Positions 45,177 to 53,780 are shown, numbered from the stretch's first letter. The stretch: 64,000 bases of DNA from JBOGOC01 sp050747525 (GCA_050747525.1 JBOGOC010000045.1:1-64000); one strand, 5' to 3'. Notes: a model not told the origin generated them from the letters alone. Numbers and translations are program-made.

Positions 45177-46259
45177 CTAGAACCGCACCTCGAAGGAGAG
45201 GCTGATCCAGTTGAGGTCGCCGCGCACTCCGACCTTCCGGCTCTCATCGATGTAGCGATAAGAGGTGATGTGGAACCCTCCCCGGATTCCGGCGATGTGC
45301 AGGCCGACCAGGACCTGCAGGTTTCCGGGGACGGGGTTGACGCTGGGGTGGAAGCTCCCGTTTTCGGTCTCACCTCCCTCGGCGGGGGCGAACCGCGCGA
45401 GCCAGACGCCGCGGGTGACCAGTGTGAAGTAGATGTGAGGTCCCCGCAGGTTCGGAAGCGGCTTGACGGGGTCGAGATACACCGGATCGAGGGCGATGCC
45501 GGTCGGGGGCGGGTCTGCGGTCTTTGCGAACCCCATGGGCAGTCCCCAGCCGAACCGGATCTCCACCCAGCCTTCGGCAAGGGTGGCCAGATTGCCGACG
45601 CCCGCCTGCGCACCGATCGACAGATCATTGCCCCAGCGTCCGGCTGCATAGGCTGCCTCGTCGTCGGCCCAGACCTTGTAGCGGTATTCGTAGTTCAGGT
45701 TCCCCAGGAACTGATTCACCAGCTGGTTCGACCATCCCTCCGGGGGGACGCCCCTGTTGAAAAAGTCGTGGACCCACGTCTGCACGTGGTCGGCCTGGGC
45801 GCAGGGGCCCATGCAGCCGAGGTAGACCTGCATGGCTGCGAGCCGCCGATTGTCGTAGGAGGACCACGACGCGTAGCCGCCCAGGACCCCAGCCCACGGA
45901 GCGTCGTCCGGCTGCGGGGCGGCGATGGAGAGGTCCTTGGGCGTGATGATCATCTGAGTGGCGCCGAAGGCCCACCGCGCGATCCGGCCCCCCTCGCCAT
46001 CATCCCCCAGCCCAGGCACCCGGCCGATCCAGCCCGAGAAGGCGGGGTTCCAGGTGTCGAGCAGCTTCGAGTGGAGCTGCAGGCTCCAGCCGGCGGTGAA
46101 GGCGTCGTCCGAATCGAGGAAGATGTCGTTGTCGAACTCGAAGCGGATCATGCGCAGGCTCCAGATGTCTATCGGCTGTTCGGCCTCTGAAGCGACCGGC
46201 GTGACCGCGAGCAGGCATGCGATCGCTGCCGCGCCTGCCGTGACGGGCCCACGGAGCAT
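45177..46259 (-). CDS. LpxR-like (DUF2219) outer-membrane protein
   Basis: This 360-residue protein has a signal peptide (residues 1-26). The start of the mature part, IRFEFDNDIFLDSDDAFTAG, matches the NDxxxxxDxxYTxG motif of lipid A 3'-O-deacylases, where the Asn-Asp pair binds calcium. Later segments FGATQMIITPKDLS, WSSYDNRRLAAMQVYLG and a long loop before WSNQLVNQFLGNLNYEYRY continue the barrel, which ends in WISLSFEVRF with terminal Phe. It may trim lipid A at the outer membrane. Confidence 0.85.
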   Translation of the reverse strand: MLRGPVTAGAAAIACLLAVTPVASEAEQPIDIWSLRMIRFEFDNDIFLDSDDAFTAGWSLQLHSKLLDTWNPAFSGWIGRVPGLGDDGEGGRIARWAFGATQMIITPKDLSIAAPQPDDAPWAGVLGGYASWSSYDNRRLAAMQVYLGCMGPCAQADHVQTWVHDFFNRGVPPEGWSNQLVNQFLGNLNYEYRYKVWADDEAAYAAGRWGNDLSIGAQAGVGNLATLAEGWVEIRFGWGLPMGFAKTADPPPTGIALDPVYLDPVKPLPNLRGPHIYFTLVTRGVWLARFAPAEGGETENGSFHPSVNPVPGNLQVLVGLHIAGIRGGFHITSYRYIDESRKVGVRGDLNWISLSFEVRF

Positions 46260-46356
46260 GGATCCTCTTGTGGGTCAGCGGACCGGGGAATACGAGTTTC
46301 CTTGACACGGATCCCGTCAACGGAGGGATGATTAGCACATGATAGGAGGAGGGGAT

Positions 46357-46656
46357 ATGAGAATGAAACACCTTGTCCTTGTTATTTGCGCGGTCACCAT
46401 CACGGCGGCAACGCTCATGTGGATGCCGGCCACGTCCGAGGCCCCGGTCGCGAGCCCGAGCACGGTTCAGTCGGCGCCGGATGAGAGCTGCAACGCCTCA
46501 TCCACCGCATCGACCGAAGCGCCGGATCCCTCCAGGGTCCCTCCGGGCTGCTGCACGTCGAATTGCACGACCGACTCGGACTGTGATCGGATCTGCGGTC
46601 CGGGAAACTGCGTCTGCATTGTAGGGAACCCGTGCTGCCGTCGATGCACGTGGTGA
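46357..46656 (+). CDS. Small exported Cys-rich protein
   Basis: This 99-residue product starts at the ATG following GGAGGAGG; an ATG at 46339 overlaps that site. A signal peptide (KHLVLVICAVTITAATLMW) is followed by a Ser/Thr/Pro linker and a 35-residue domain with ten Cys: PPGCCTSNCTTDSDCDRICG, then GNCVCIVGNPCCRRC. The pattern resembles small disulfide-knotted domains. It could be a secreted peptide or an envelope protein. No family is recognised. Confidence 0.7.
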   Translation: MRMKHLVLVICAVTITAATLMWMPATSEAPVASPSTVQSAPDESCNASSTASTEAPDPSRVPPGCCTSNCTTDSDCDRICGPGNCVCIVGNPCCRRCTW

Positions 46657-46665
46657 AGGGGTGAT

Positions 46666-46857
46666 TCAGGACGCGGCAGGGGCCCGGCGCCAGGCGAGGT
46701 CCGACAGGCGCAAGGTGCCCGGCTCCGCCGCGTCCTCGAGCAGCGACAGCGCCTCTTGCAGCACGCCCTCTACCAGGGGCTGTACGACGACCAGCTTCGG
46801 CTGAGCGTCGGGACGGAAGCGCCGTCGGGCGGTCGCCTGCCCCACGGCGGAAGAGGA
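46666..46857 (-). pseudogene. Unidentified C-terminal gene remnant
   Basis: The minus strand has an open frame RRRFRPDAQPKLVVVQPLVE followed by GVLQEALSLLEDAAEPGTLR and ending WRRAPAAS-stop, with strong third-position GC. A stop lies directly upstream and there is no start. It may be the end of a deleted gene. The family is not recognised. Confidence 0.35.
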
Positions 46858-46870
46858 TCAGACGGCCTGG

Positions 46871-47364
46871 TCATTTCGTGAGGTCGGCCGAGGTGGGCGG
46901 GCCCTCCACCCAGTTGATGTCCCATGCGGCGTCGACGGTGATGAAGGTGAGCGAGCCTGCCGGCAGCCAGGCTTCGTGGACCATCTTCGCCGGCATGTAG
47001 TTGAAGCCACCCGGCCCAATCTCAACGCGCCGGCCATCGCACTCGAAAGTCGCCGTTCCCACGATCATGGTGTGAGTCTCGTTGGCGGTGTGCCAGTGCT
47101 TCCGGACGTGGATCCCCCTGGGGGTGCGGATGAGCAGCTTGGTGGCCTGAGTCCCGGGATCCACGCGAAGGATGGAGATCTCCGGCGACGACGCTCCAAG
47201 GTCGGGAATGATCTTGTCCCACTTCATGTCCTGCAGGTTCTGGAAAACCGGCTGATTTCCCGGCTCGTGGGGCTGTTCCGCCGAGGGAATCCGCCCTGCG
47301 CGAGAAGAAAACAACCCAGAAGCATGCTGACCGCAGCGCGGTTGATCGTGATATTCATGTTCAT
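46871..47364 (-). pseudogene. Exported cupin protein with N-terminal frameshift
   Basis: The ATG at 47364 (with TGGAG upstream) opens a clear signal peptide, MNMNITINRAAVSMLLGCFL followed by LAQGG. The cupin part is in another frame, from about RIPSAEQPHEPGNQPVFQNL to the stop at 46871. One missing base (or two extra) near 47285 explains both. The cupin has the metal-binding set HVRKHWHTANETH and KMVHEAW. If the indel is a sequencing error, the gene is a normal secreted cupin of about 165 residues. Confidence 0.65.
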
Positions 47365-47394
47365 CGTTCTCCAGGAAGGGACTATCATCGGGCG

Positions 47395-47676
47395 ATGTCA
47401 GGCTGGCAGGTATACATCCTGGAGTGCGGCGACGGGACTCTCTATACGGGAATCGCCGTAGATCTGGGAAGGCGCGTCGACGCTCACCAGCGTGGTACGG
47501 CCTCGAAGTATACGCGTGCCCGGCTGCCGGTCAAACTCATCTACCAGGAAGCTCATCCCACGCGCTCGGGCGCTCTCAGACGAGAGTCTCTCATCAAGAA
47601 GATGGAGCGCCGGGACAAGCTGAGACTGCTCGACCGCCGGGTGGTGCCACATGACAAAGGCCAGACGCACGGTTGA
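47395..47676 (+). CDS. GIY-YIG endonuclease domain protein (UPF0213/YhbQ-like)
   Basis: This 93-residue protein is a stand-alone GIY-YIG domain. VYILECGDGTLYTGIAVDL holds the paired Tyr, RRVDAHQRGTASKYTRARLP the Arg and His positions, and LRRESLIKKMERRDKLRLL the conserved Glu. Such single-domain proteins are thought to nick DNA in repair, though function is poorly known. Its 3' end overlaps the next gene by 26 bases. Confidence 0.9.
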   Translation: MSGWQVYILECGDGTLYTGIAVDLGRRVDAHQRGTASKYTRARLPVKLIYQEAHPTRSGALRRESLIKKMERRDKLRLLDRRVVPHDKGQTHG

Positions 47677-48589
47677 AAGCACTGCATGGCCCGCGCTTCC
47701 GCTCGAGCCATGGAAGGACACGTACGCCACGCTGCACATGTGGATGCAGATCGTCGGCAAGACTCGTCTTGCGCTGGCCCCCATGGAGAATCACTGGTGG
47801 CAGGCGGCGCTTTACGTCACCCCTCGGGGCCTCACGACGTCCGCCATACCATGTGGATTCCGCACGTTCTCGATGGAGTTCGACTTCGTGGAACACCGGC
47901 TCCAGTTCCGGGTCAGCGATGGGGCGGTGGCATCGATTCCACTCGTTGCCCAGCCGGTGGCCGAGTTCTATGCGCGGTACCTGGAGACGATGCGGGCGCT
48001 GGGGTTGCACGTCGGGATTCGCCCGGTACCTGTGGAGGTCGAAACCGCCATTCCCTTCGCGAACGACCGGGTTCATGCGTCCTACGATGCCGAGGCGGCG
48101 AATCGATGCTGGCGGCTCCTCGTCCAGGTGGATCGTGTGCTCAAGCGCTTCCGGGGCCGCTTCCTCGGCAAGTCGAGCCCGGTTCATTTCTTCTGGGGCA
48201 GCTTCGATCTGGCGATGACGCGCTTTTCAGGGCGAACGGCGCCACTCCATCCAGGCGGCGCACCCAACACCCCGAACTACGTGATGGAGAAAGCCTACTC
48301 ACATGAGTGCAGCAGCTGCGGTTTCTGGCCGGGAGGCGGGCCCATCACCGAGCCGGTGTTCTACGCCTATGCGTATCCGGAGCCTGCCGGCTATGCCGGT
48401 CAGGCCGTGCGGCCCGCGGATGCCCGCTACAGCTCTGACCTCCGGGAGTTCATCCTTCCCTATGAAGCGGTTCGTCGAGTGGCCGATCCTGACGCGGCGC
48501 TGCTCGAGTTCTTCCAGTCCACATACGAGGCAGCGGCCGACCTCGGCCATTGGGATCGCTCAGCTCTGGACAGGAAAGGTGATGGTTGA
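47651..48589 (+). CDS. DUF5996 family protein
   Basis: This 312-residue protein matches the family pattern: WPALPLEPWKDTYATLHMWM, QIVGKTRLALAPMENHWWQA, LYVTPRGLTTSAIPCG, then VHFFWGSFDLAMTRFSGRTA and YSHECSSCGFWPGGGP. The HECSSCGFWPG segment could bind a metal. No signal is present and the function is unknown. The stop overlaps the TTG start of the next gene by 4 bases. Confidence 0.88.
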   Translation: MTKARRTVESTAWPALPLEPWKDTYATLHMWMQIVGKTRLALAPMENHWWQAALYVTPRGLTTSAIPCGFRTFSMEFDFVEHRLQFRVSDGAVASIPLVAQPVAEFYARYLETMRALGLHVGIRPVPVEVETAIPFANDRVHASYDAEAANRCWRLLVQVDRVLKRFRGRFLGKSSPVHFFWGSFDLAMTRFSGRTAPLHPGGAPNTPNYVMEKAYSHECSSCGFWPGGGPITEPVFYAYAYPEPAGYAGQAVRPADARYSSDLREFILPYEAVRRVADPDAALLEFFQSTYEAAADLGHWDRSALDRKGDG

Positions 48590-49491
48590 GGAGGATCCTG
48601 AGCGCTTTCGGTGCCGCCGGAGCGGCCGGCATTCTGTTCGTGCTGGTGCTGAGCGCATCCGGGGAGCCGGCCGGCGCCTTCTCGGGCGGAATCACCGGCC
48701 GGTCGGGAAATCCCGCCACGGGCGGCACCTATTGCAACGCCTGCCACGCCGGCGGGTTGACCCCGGTGGTGTCCCTGGAGGGCCCGACGCAGGCCGAGCC
48801 GGGTCAGACCATCATCTACACCCTGCGCATCAGCGGGGGCCAGCAGATTGCGGGCGGGCTCGACGTGTCGGCTACTCAGGGCGACCTGTCCGTTGCCGAC
48901 CCTGGGACGCAGAAACTCGGAGCCGAGATCACGCACGTGGAGCCGCGCTTTGCGGACGCGTCGGGGGTGGTGACCTTCCAGTTCGACTGGACCGCCCCTC
49001 TGGTCACGGGGCCCGCCACGCTGTACGCCGCGGGGAACTCCGTGAACCGGAACTTCAGCAATAGCGGAGATCGTGCCGCCGCCACCGTCCTGAACATCGA
49101 CGTGGCGGAGACGCTGGTCACCCCGGGCGAGGCATCCGGGAGCGGCCTCCCGCCCCTGGAAGTGACCGGGCTCGATCCGGCGACCGGCAACATGACGCTG
49201 ACGTATGGTCCCGCGTGCGGGGCGACGGGACACAGCCTCTATTTCGGCCCTCTCGCGGCGGTCGCGTCCTATGGCTGGTCGGGAGCCGTCTGCGGCATCG
49301 GGTCGAGCGGATCGGTCGCCAGCTTCAATCCTGGGACGGGATCGTACTTCTTCGTCATCGTGGCCAGGAATTCGACGAAAGAGGGGTCCTATGGTCTGAG
49401 CTTCGACGGAACCACGTCCACGGAGAGGCCGCCGTTCACTGGCGCATGCGGAGTGGTTCAGGACCTGACCGCATCCTGCGATGCCCCTTAG
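48586..49491 (+). CDS. Exported choice-of-anchor V protein with CxxCH motif
   Basis: The start is TTG (TTGA overlap with the upstream stop), with AGGAAAGGTG upstream. The protein has 301 residues. A signal peptide ends near residue 32. GRSGNPATGGTYCNACHAGG contains a CxxCH (C50, C53, H54), which can bind haem c. A Reeler/choice-of-anchor V-like beta domain follows (PGQTIIYTLRISGG, AGGLDVSATQGDL). The C-terminal part is Ig-like, ending with a Cys pair near GACGVVQDLTASC. It may be an envelope c-type cytochrome-like protein. Confidence 0.78.
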   Translation: MRRILSAFGAAGAAGILFVLVLSASGEPAGAFSGGITGRSGNPATGGTYCNACHAGGLTPVVSLEGPTQAEPGQTIIYTLRISGGQQIAGGLDVSATQGDLSVADPGTQKLGAEITHVEPRFADASGVVTFQFDWTAPLVTGPATLYAAGNSVNRNFSNSGDRAAATVLNIDVAETLVTPGEASGSGLPPLEVTGLDPATGNMTLTYGPACGATGHSLYFGPLAAVASYGWSGAVCGIGSSGSVASFNPGTGSYFFVIVARNSTKEGSYGLSFDGTTSTERPPFTGACGVVQDLTASCDAP

Positions 49492-49546
49492 TCACGGGCT
49501 CAGGCCGGCAACCGCCCCCGAGGAACGATTGTCGGCCTTTGTGATG

Positions 49547-50248
49547 TCACGACCCCGTCACGAACACGCGCTCCGAGATCGTCTTGTTTCCGTTGGTCCC
49601 GATCGCGAGCACCTCGACTTTGTACTCCGTGTCGGGGTCGAGGAATTCCTGCGGGATGTGCAGACTGGTGACGCCGGCAGACAGCGGTACCGTCATCTCG
49701 GCCCCCGCGTCTTCGTTCTCGACGATGATCTCCCAGCTGGCGATTCCCGCGATGGCTGCCCACTCGACGACGGCGTTGAGAGGGTCCAGCTCCTCGCCGG
49801 CCACCGACGGCACAAGGATGTTCGGGGCCGGCGGCAAATCGTGTGACAGTGTCGATTCGCTCTCGAGCGCCTCGCCGTCCACCGTCAGACCTTCGAACTC
49901 GTATTCTCCCTCCTGCAGCAGATCCAGCACCTCTTCCGGGGACGGCTCGTCGCTCTCGAAGAACAGCTCGGTCAGTCCCAGTTTTGCGAGCCTGCCTTCC
50001 AGGTTGAGATTGAGGAGCCTGCGATCTCCAGGACCGAAGATCCGCAGCCGCTTCCAGGCCTCCCCGTCGAGCTTGACCTGGACTCCCAGATCATTGTCCG
50101 TGGAGTTGAACTCGAAGAAGATCTGCGCCTGGTCGAACGGCTCCTCCTCGGCCTGGGCCCGGGCGGCTCCGGGCGACCATGCCGTTTCCGTCAGCAGGAT
50201 GAGCATGGGCAGCGCCACGAGCGCCAGGATGCGTGCACGTCTGGTCAT
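49547..50248 (-). CDS. Exported protein with FN3-like domain
   Basis: This 233-residue protein has a signal peptide (ILALVALPMLILLTETAWS) and AAAGGAG before the ATG. The mature part has an acidic AQAEEEPFDQAQIFFEFNST segment and a helical SPEEVLDLLQEGEYEFEGLT. An FN3-like C-domain ends it: AVVEWAAIAGIASWEIIVEN, then LDPDTEYKVEVLAIGTNGNK. Function unknown. It is convergent with the choice-of-anchor gene. Confidence 0.75.
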   Translation of the reverse strand: MTRRARILALVALPMLILLTETAWSPGAARAQAEEEPFDQAQIFFEFNSTDNDLGVQVKLDGEAWKRLRIFGPGDRRLLNLNLEGRLAKLGLTELFFESDEPSPEEVLDLLQEGEYEFEGLTVDGEALESESTLSHDLPPAPNILVPSVAGEELDPLNAVVEWAAIAGIASWEIIVENEDAGAEMTVPLSAGVTSLHIPQEFLDPDTEYKVEVLAIGTNGNKTISERVFVTGS

Positions 50249-50379
50249 GCTGCGGCTCCTTTCCTATGAGTCGAGCGGGGCAGGGATGCCAGGTCCGGAT
50301 CATCCTCTTAGAGCCTCCCCATCACGTCGATCCTTCGGGCATGGAAGCGCTCTCGGCCTGATTGTGACCATAGTCACAA

Positions 50380-50608
50380 TCAGAACACGGTCGTCGTTTC
50401 CGTGGCGGTGTTGTCCGTGCGGCTCGGATCGGGCTGAGTGGCCGTCACCGTCGCCGTGTTGCTCAGCTGGCCGGCCTTGGAAGTCTGGACCACGATCGTG
50501 ACCGAAGCGGCGACGAACACAACGAGCGAGGGAAGGCTATCCGTGAGTGCGATCTCCGTCGCGGGCGACGGGCCGTTGTTGACGACCATCAGCGTGAATG
50601 AAAGACCT
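50380..50608 (-). pseudogene. DUF11 repeat-domain remnant
   Basis: The frame reads LSFTLMVVNNGPSPATEIAL, TDSLPSLVVFVAA, then LSNTATVTATQPDPSRTDNT. These are the first and last strands of a DUF11 surface repeat with the middle missing. Two stop codons lie just upstream. Apart from this piece, 50249-50841 holds no gene I can support. Confidence 0.6.
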
Positions 50609-50841
50609 CATCACGATTCTCCCTCCACGGTCGAAATGAGGCGGGTGGCAGTGCGGCCTCTTCGCCGGTCGAAGCGCCACGGTGCCGAGACGAGTGAGAT
50701 GAGGCCCGGGCGGACCCTCGCCGAACACTTGGTTTCGAGTTCTGATACGGCGAATGGAATGGGCGTCAAGGAGTCGGCGGGGAAGGCGCGTCTTCGCGGC
50801 ACTTTTGCGCGCGCGCGCCGCGGGACTCATATTGGGAAACC

Positions 50842-51375
50842 ATGATGAAGAGACATCGCCCCCTGCTGCCTGCCGCCGTGATTGGCTTCGCCGCGCTCCT
50901 CCTGACCGCGCCGCCTGTCGGCGCCATCGACGTGCCCCAGTCGCGCGAAGAGTTCGTCCGCGTCGTCGCCTCGGGCTCGCGCGGCGCGAAGATGGAGACC
51001 TTCGTGGTCGAGCGCAGCTTCGACGAGGTGTACCGGACACTCGAAGGGCGCACGGCCCCGTGTCTCGACGTGGAGGTCCGGCGCACGGCCTACGTCGGCT
51101 ACGTGGAGAACAGCTCGTCCGACTACAATCCCACGCTCAGGCGACTGGGGGCCGACCGGGCGGAATTCACACTTCAGGTCGTCCATCGCCCCAGGGGCGT
51201 CGGGCACACGCCTCCGGCCGGGGGCCTCTACGTCATGGCCGCCGACGTGAAGCGCGCCGGCACGGCCCGTACCGAGATCGTCCTCTACCGGCCGACGATG
51301 GGCTTCAAGGACGTCTCGAAGCGCTTCATCCAGTGGGCCGAAGGCGGCACCACCGACTGCCCGAAGCTGAAATAG
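50842..51375 (+). CDS. Exported protein of unknown function
   Basis: This 177-residue product has a signal peptide (residues 1-28, ending PPVGA). GGGAAACC precedes the ATG pair. The mature part is strand-rich, with KMETFVVERSFDEVYRTLEG, CLDVEVRRTAYVGYVENSSS and RTEIVLYRPTMGFKDVSKRF. One Cys lies at each end of the mature part (APCLD, TTDCPK), possibly a disulfide. The family is not recognised. Confidence 0.75.
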   Translation: MMKRHRPLLPAAVIGFAALLLTAPPVGAIDVPQSREEFVRVVASGSRGAKMETFVVERSFDEVYRTLEGRTAPCLDVEVRRTAYVGYVENSSSDYNPTLRRLGADRAEFTLQVVHRPRGVGHTPPAGGLYVMAADVKRAGTARTEIVLYRPTMGFKDVSKRFIQWAEGGTTDCPKLK

Positions 51376-51471
51376 AGCCGCCCTCGGCGCTCGCCTCCGG
51401 CCGATTCGCCACGCCCCTCGCGCTCCATCCTCCGATAAGGGTATGATCGGCGGCCCTGGCGTGAGGTGCTC

Positions 51472-52101
51472 ATGAGGATCAGGACGGCGCTCAAGTCTCT
51501 CCTGGTGCTTTTCGCGGCAGCACTCATCCTGTTGGCCGCGACGCTGGCCTGGATGAGGTTCGCCCCGCGCCGTGTCCCGGAGGGCCAGCCGCCACTGGCC
51601 ACGCTCGAGGCTGGTTCCCTTCCTGCGTTTCGCGACGCGTTCAATGCACGAAGCGAGCAGGTTCGCGTGCTGGCCATGTTGTCGCCGACGTGACCTGTGT
51701 GCGTGCGGGGGGCCTCCGCACTCGACGATCTTCTGGCGGAGTTCCCTGAGGACCGGCTCAGAGTCCAGGTCATCTGGGAGCCGGTGCTGGCAACCGACAT
51801 CGCCCCGCCGATGACTCAGGTGCTGGGGTTGCTCGACGACCCGCGTGTCACCCAGTACTGGGACCCGGACCAGATCATCTCGGCCGACATCGTCCGCGCC
51901 GTCAACGCGGATCCGGCGCGATACGGATTGAAGGAGAAGCTCCCGCCGGGGTTCGTCGCCTGGGATGTCGTCGCGGTATTTCGAAGCCGGGTGCAGTGGG
52001 AGGGTGATCTACCGCCACCTGCGCACTATGCCGGGCCCGTCGCCTACGAGCTCGAGGCCACGAGGAAGGCTCTGGTTGATGCGCTGGCTGAAAAGCCTTG
52101 A
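51472..52101 (+). CDS. Thioredoxin-like membrane protein with UxxC motif (candidate selenoprotein)
   Basis: Read through one TGA at 51691-51693, the gene encodes 209 residues. GAGGTG precedes the ATG. Residues 8-28 form one membrane anchor (LLVLFAAALILLAATLAW). Strand VRVLAMLSPT leads straight into TGA-PVCVRGAS: codon 74 replaces the first Cys of a CPVC redox motif, giving U-P-V-C. The frame continues with family-like DRLRVQVIWEPVLATDIAPP and GFVAWDVVAVF to a normal stop. A hairpin follows the UGA. The protein would be a periplasmic thiol-redox protein. A nonsense mutation is the alternative, but both halves look equally conserved. Confidence 0.7.
51703..51721 (+). promoter_or_regulatory. SECIS-like hairpin after the UGA
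   Basis: GUGCGG pairs perfectly with CCGCAC around the loop GGGGCCU. The loop starts 16 nt after the UGA and begins with G, as bacterial SECIS elements require. The stem lies inside the coding sequence. GC-rich hairpins are common in this genome, so the structure alone is weak evidence. Confidence 0.5.
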
Positions 52102-52186
52102 CACTCGCGGACATTCCCCGGATGATTGCGGCCCTCCCTATCGCGCGGGACCACTTCACGAGCCTTCAGGGAGCAGGGGAGACCGA

Positions 52187-53266
52187 GTGTCGAGAAAACC
52201 TTTGGTCATGATGATCGCGTTTTCCGTGACATTGGCGCTCGGGGCCGGGACCGCCGGCGCGGCGAGCTGCACGGCGGAGCAGGGGCAGCTGTTCATCAAC
52301 CAGGGTCGCTATGACCACGCGATCCGCGAGTTCACGTGCGTCATCGACTCTCAGCCCACCGGGGTGGAGGGGTACCGGGGCCGGATCGAGGCCGAGCTTC
52401 TCTCCGGCCGGTACTCGGACGCGGTCAGGGACAATGGGCGCGTGGTCGCGTTCGTGGAACCGGTGAACCCGGACGCCGAAGCCATCATCATGGCGGGCTA
52501 TGATGCCAGGCTCGCGAGCAATCCGAAGGACATCGCAGCCCTCACGGGCGCGAGCTTCTCACGCTGGTATGACTTCGATTACCCGACGGCAATCCAGCTG
52601 GCCAACCGGCTCGTCGGAGTGAGCCCCCACGACCTCTATGGCAATCTCTTTCGAGGCTCCGGCCGCGTCCTGAAAGGCGCTAGCCGGGCCGCCGGCCTGG
52701 CGGATCTCGAAGCAGCGCTCGCCCTTGCGCCGGACAGCCCCGACGTCCGCTTCATCGTGGCCGACGCCTACACATATGGAAAGGAGCCCGACCCGCATCG
52801 TGCGTTCGAGGAGGCATCGCGGGCCCTGGCCTGGGGGCTCGATACCCCGCGCGTGCACGCGATTCTGGCCAGCGCCTACAAGAGCTTCGGCGACACGCTG
52901 GCCTCGGCGGCTCACGTCCAGGAGCACCTGGAGATTGTCACGACCGAGTTGGTCACGACCCTCCCGCTCGCTGGAGGAGCCTCGGTGACCCTGCCGCTCG
53001 TTGCGGGGCGCACCTTCGAGATCCCGCTTGCGGTCGCCGCCGGAAAGACGCTGTCGATCGTCACCGGCAGCCCTGATTTCTACGACACCATCCTGCTGCT
53101 GCTCGGTCCGGACGGATCGCCGGTCCTCAGCAGCGACGATGACAGAGCATTCTTCGCCGCGTTCACCTGGGTGGCCGGGGCCGCCGGGGACTACCGGCTT
53201 CTGGTCACGTCGTTCGAGGCCATCAACAACGGGCAGCTCATGGTGACGCGCTCCGACGGGCGCTAG
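52187..53266 (+). CDS. Exported TPR protein with PPC-like C-terminal domain
   Basis: The start is GTG with GGGGAG upstream; a longer frame to 51965 overlaps the previous gene. The 359-residue product has a signal peptide (MMIAFSVTLALGAGTAGAA). TPR-like repeats follow (GQLFINQGRYDHAIREFTC, HRAFEEASRALAWGLDTP). The last 110 residues resemble a bacterial pre-peptidase C-terminal domain: FEIPLAVAAGKTLSIVTGS, DPIL-like LLLLGPDGSPVLSSDDDRA and GDYRLLVTSFE. It is periplasmic or secreted. The 3' end overlaps the convergent small gene by 4 bases. Confidence 0.8.
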   Translation: MSRKPLVMMIAFSVTLALGAGTAGAASCTAEQGQLFINQGRYDHAIREFTCVIDSQPTGVEGYRGRIEAELLSGRYSDAVRDNGRVVAFVEPVNPDAEAIIMAGYDARLASNPKDIAALTGASFSRWYDFDYPTAIQLANRLVGVSPHDLYGNLFRGSGRVLKGASRAAGLADLEAALALAPDSPDVRFIVADAYTYGKEPDPHRAFEEASRALAWGLDTPRVHAILASAYKSFGDTLASAAHVQEHLEIVTTELVTTLPLAGGASVTLPLVAGRTFEIPLAVAAGKTLSIVTGSPDFYDTILLLLGPDGSPVLSSDDDRAFFAAFTWVAGAAGDYRLLVTSFEAINNGQLMVTRSDGR

Positions 53267-53532
53267 GGAAGGCCCATCTCCGACGGGCGGACTACCTGCG
53301 GGCCGTCCCCCTCGTCGAGGATCACCTCGGCGATCGTGGCCCCGGCACGCCTGGCCCGGAGTCCCTCGCGGACGATCCCCTGAAGCAGGGCGCTGCGGAC
53401 CTGTTCCCTGAGGGCATGGCGATGCGCCGCGGTCATGTCGTCACGGAAAGCGGCCGTGGCTTGGATGACCCAGGCTCCGTCGTCCCGCCGGCGCCCCTTG
53501 ACGGTGACCGTGTAGATCGGCTGTTCTTCCAT
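53263..53532 (-). CDS. Small soluble protein of unknown function
   Basis: This product has 89 residues from the ATG at 53532; another ATG lies at 53541. EEQPIYTVTVKGRRRDDGAW, VIQATAAFRDDMTAAHRHAL and GATIAEVILDEGD suggest two strands and a helix. No strong ribosome site or signal is seen. Codon bias supports coding. Confidence 0.55.
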   Translation of the reverse strand: MEEQPIYTVTVKGRRRDDGAWVIQATAAFRDDMTAAHRHALREQVRSALLQGIVREGLRARRAGATIAEVILDEGDGPQVVRPSEMGLP

Positions 53533-53600
53533 GCCCGCCATGATACCGGAATCCGGCGGCCGGCCATACGGGTCCCGGCCGGCGGGAGTAAGATGCGCTG

Positions 53601-53780
53601 ATGAAGAATGCTCGACCGATGGGCATGGGGCTGGGGACCATCCTGGGGGCCGGCATCGGTGCCGCCATCGGATCCGCCACCGACAATATCGGCTTCTGGC
53701 TGGGCACATGCATTGCGCTGGGGGTCGCCATCGGCTTCGCCGTGTCGGCAGGATCGGCTGCTCGGCGGCCCGGCAGGTAG
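53601..53780 (+). CDS. 59-residue glycine-zipper membrane protein
   Basis: The frame reads MKNARPMGMGLGTILGAGIG, AAIGSATDNIGFWLGTCIAL, GVAIGFAVSAGSAARRPGR-stop. Two hydrophobic Gly/Ala-rich helices have GxxxG spacing, so they probably pack against each other or form oligomers in the inner membrane. The TAG is five bases before the peptidase-like gene start. Confidence 0.65.
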   Translation: MKNARPMGMGLGTILGAGIGAAIGSATDNIGFWLGTCIALGVAIGFAVSAGSAARRPGR

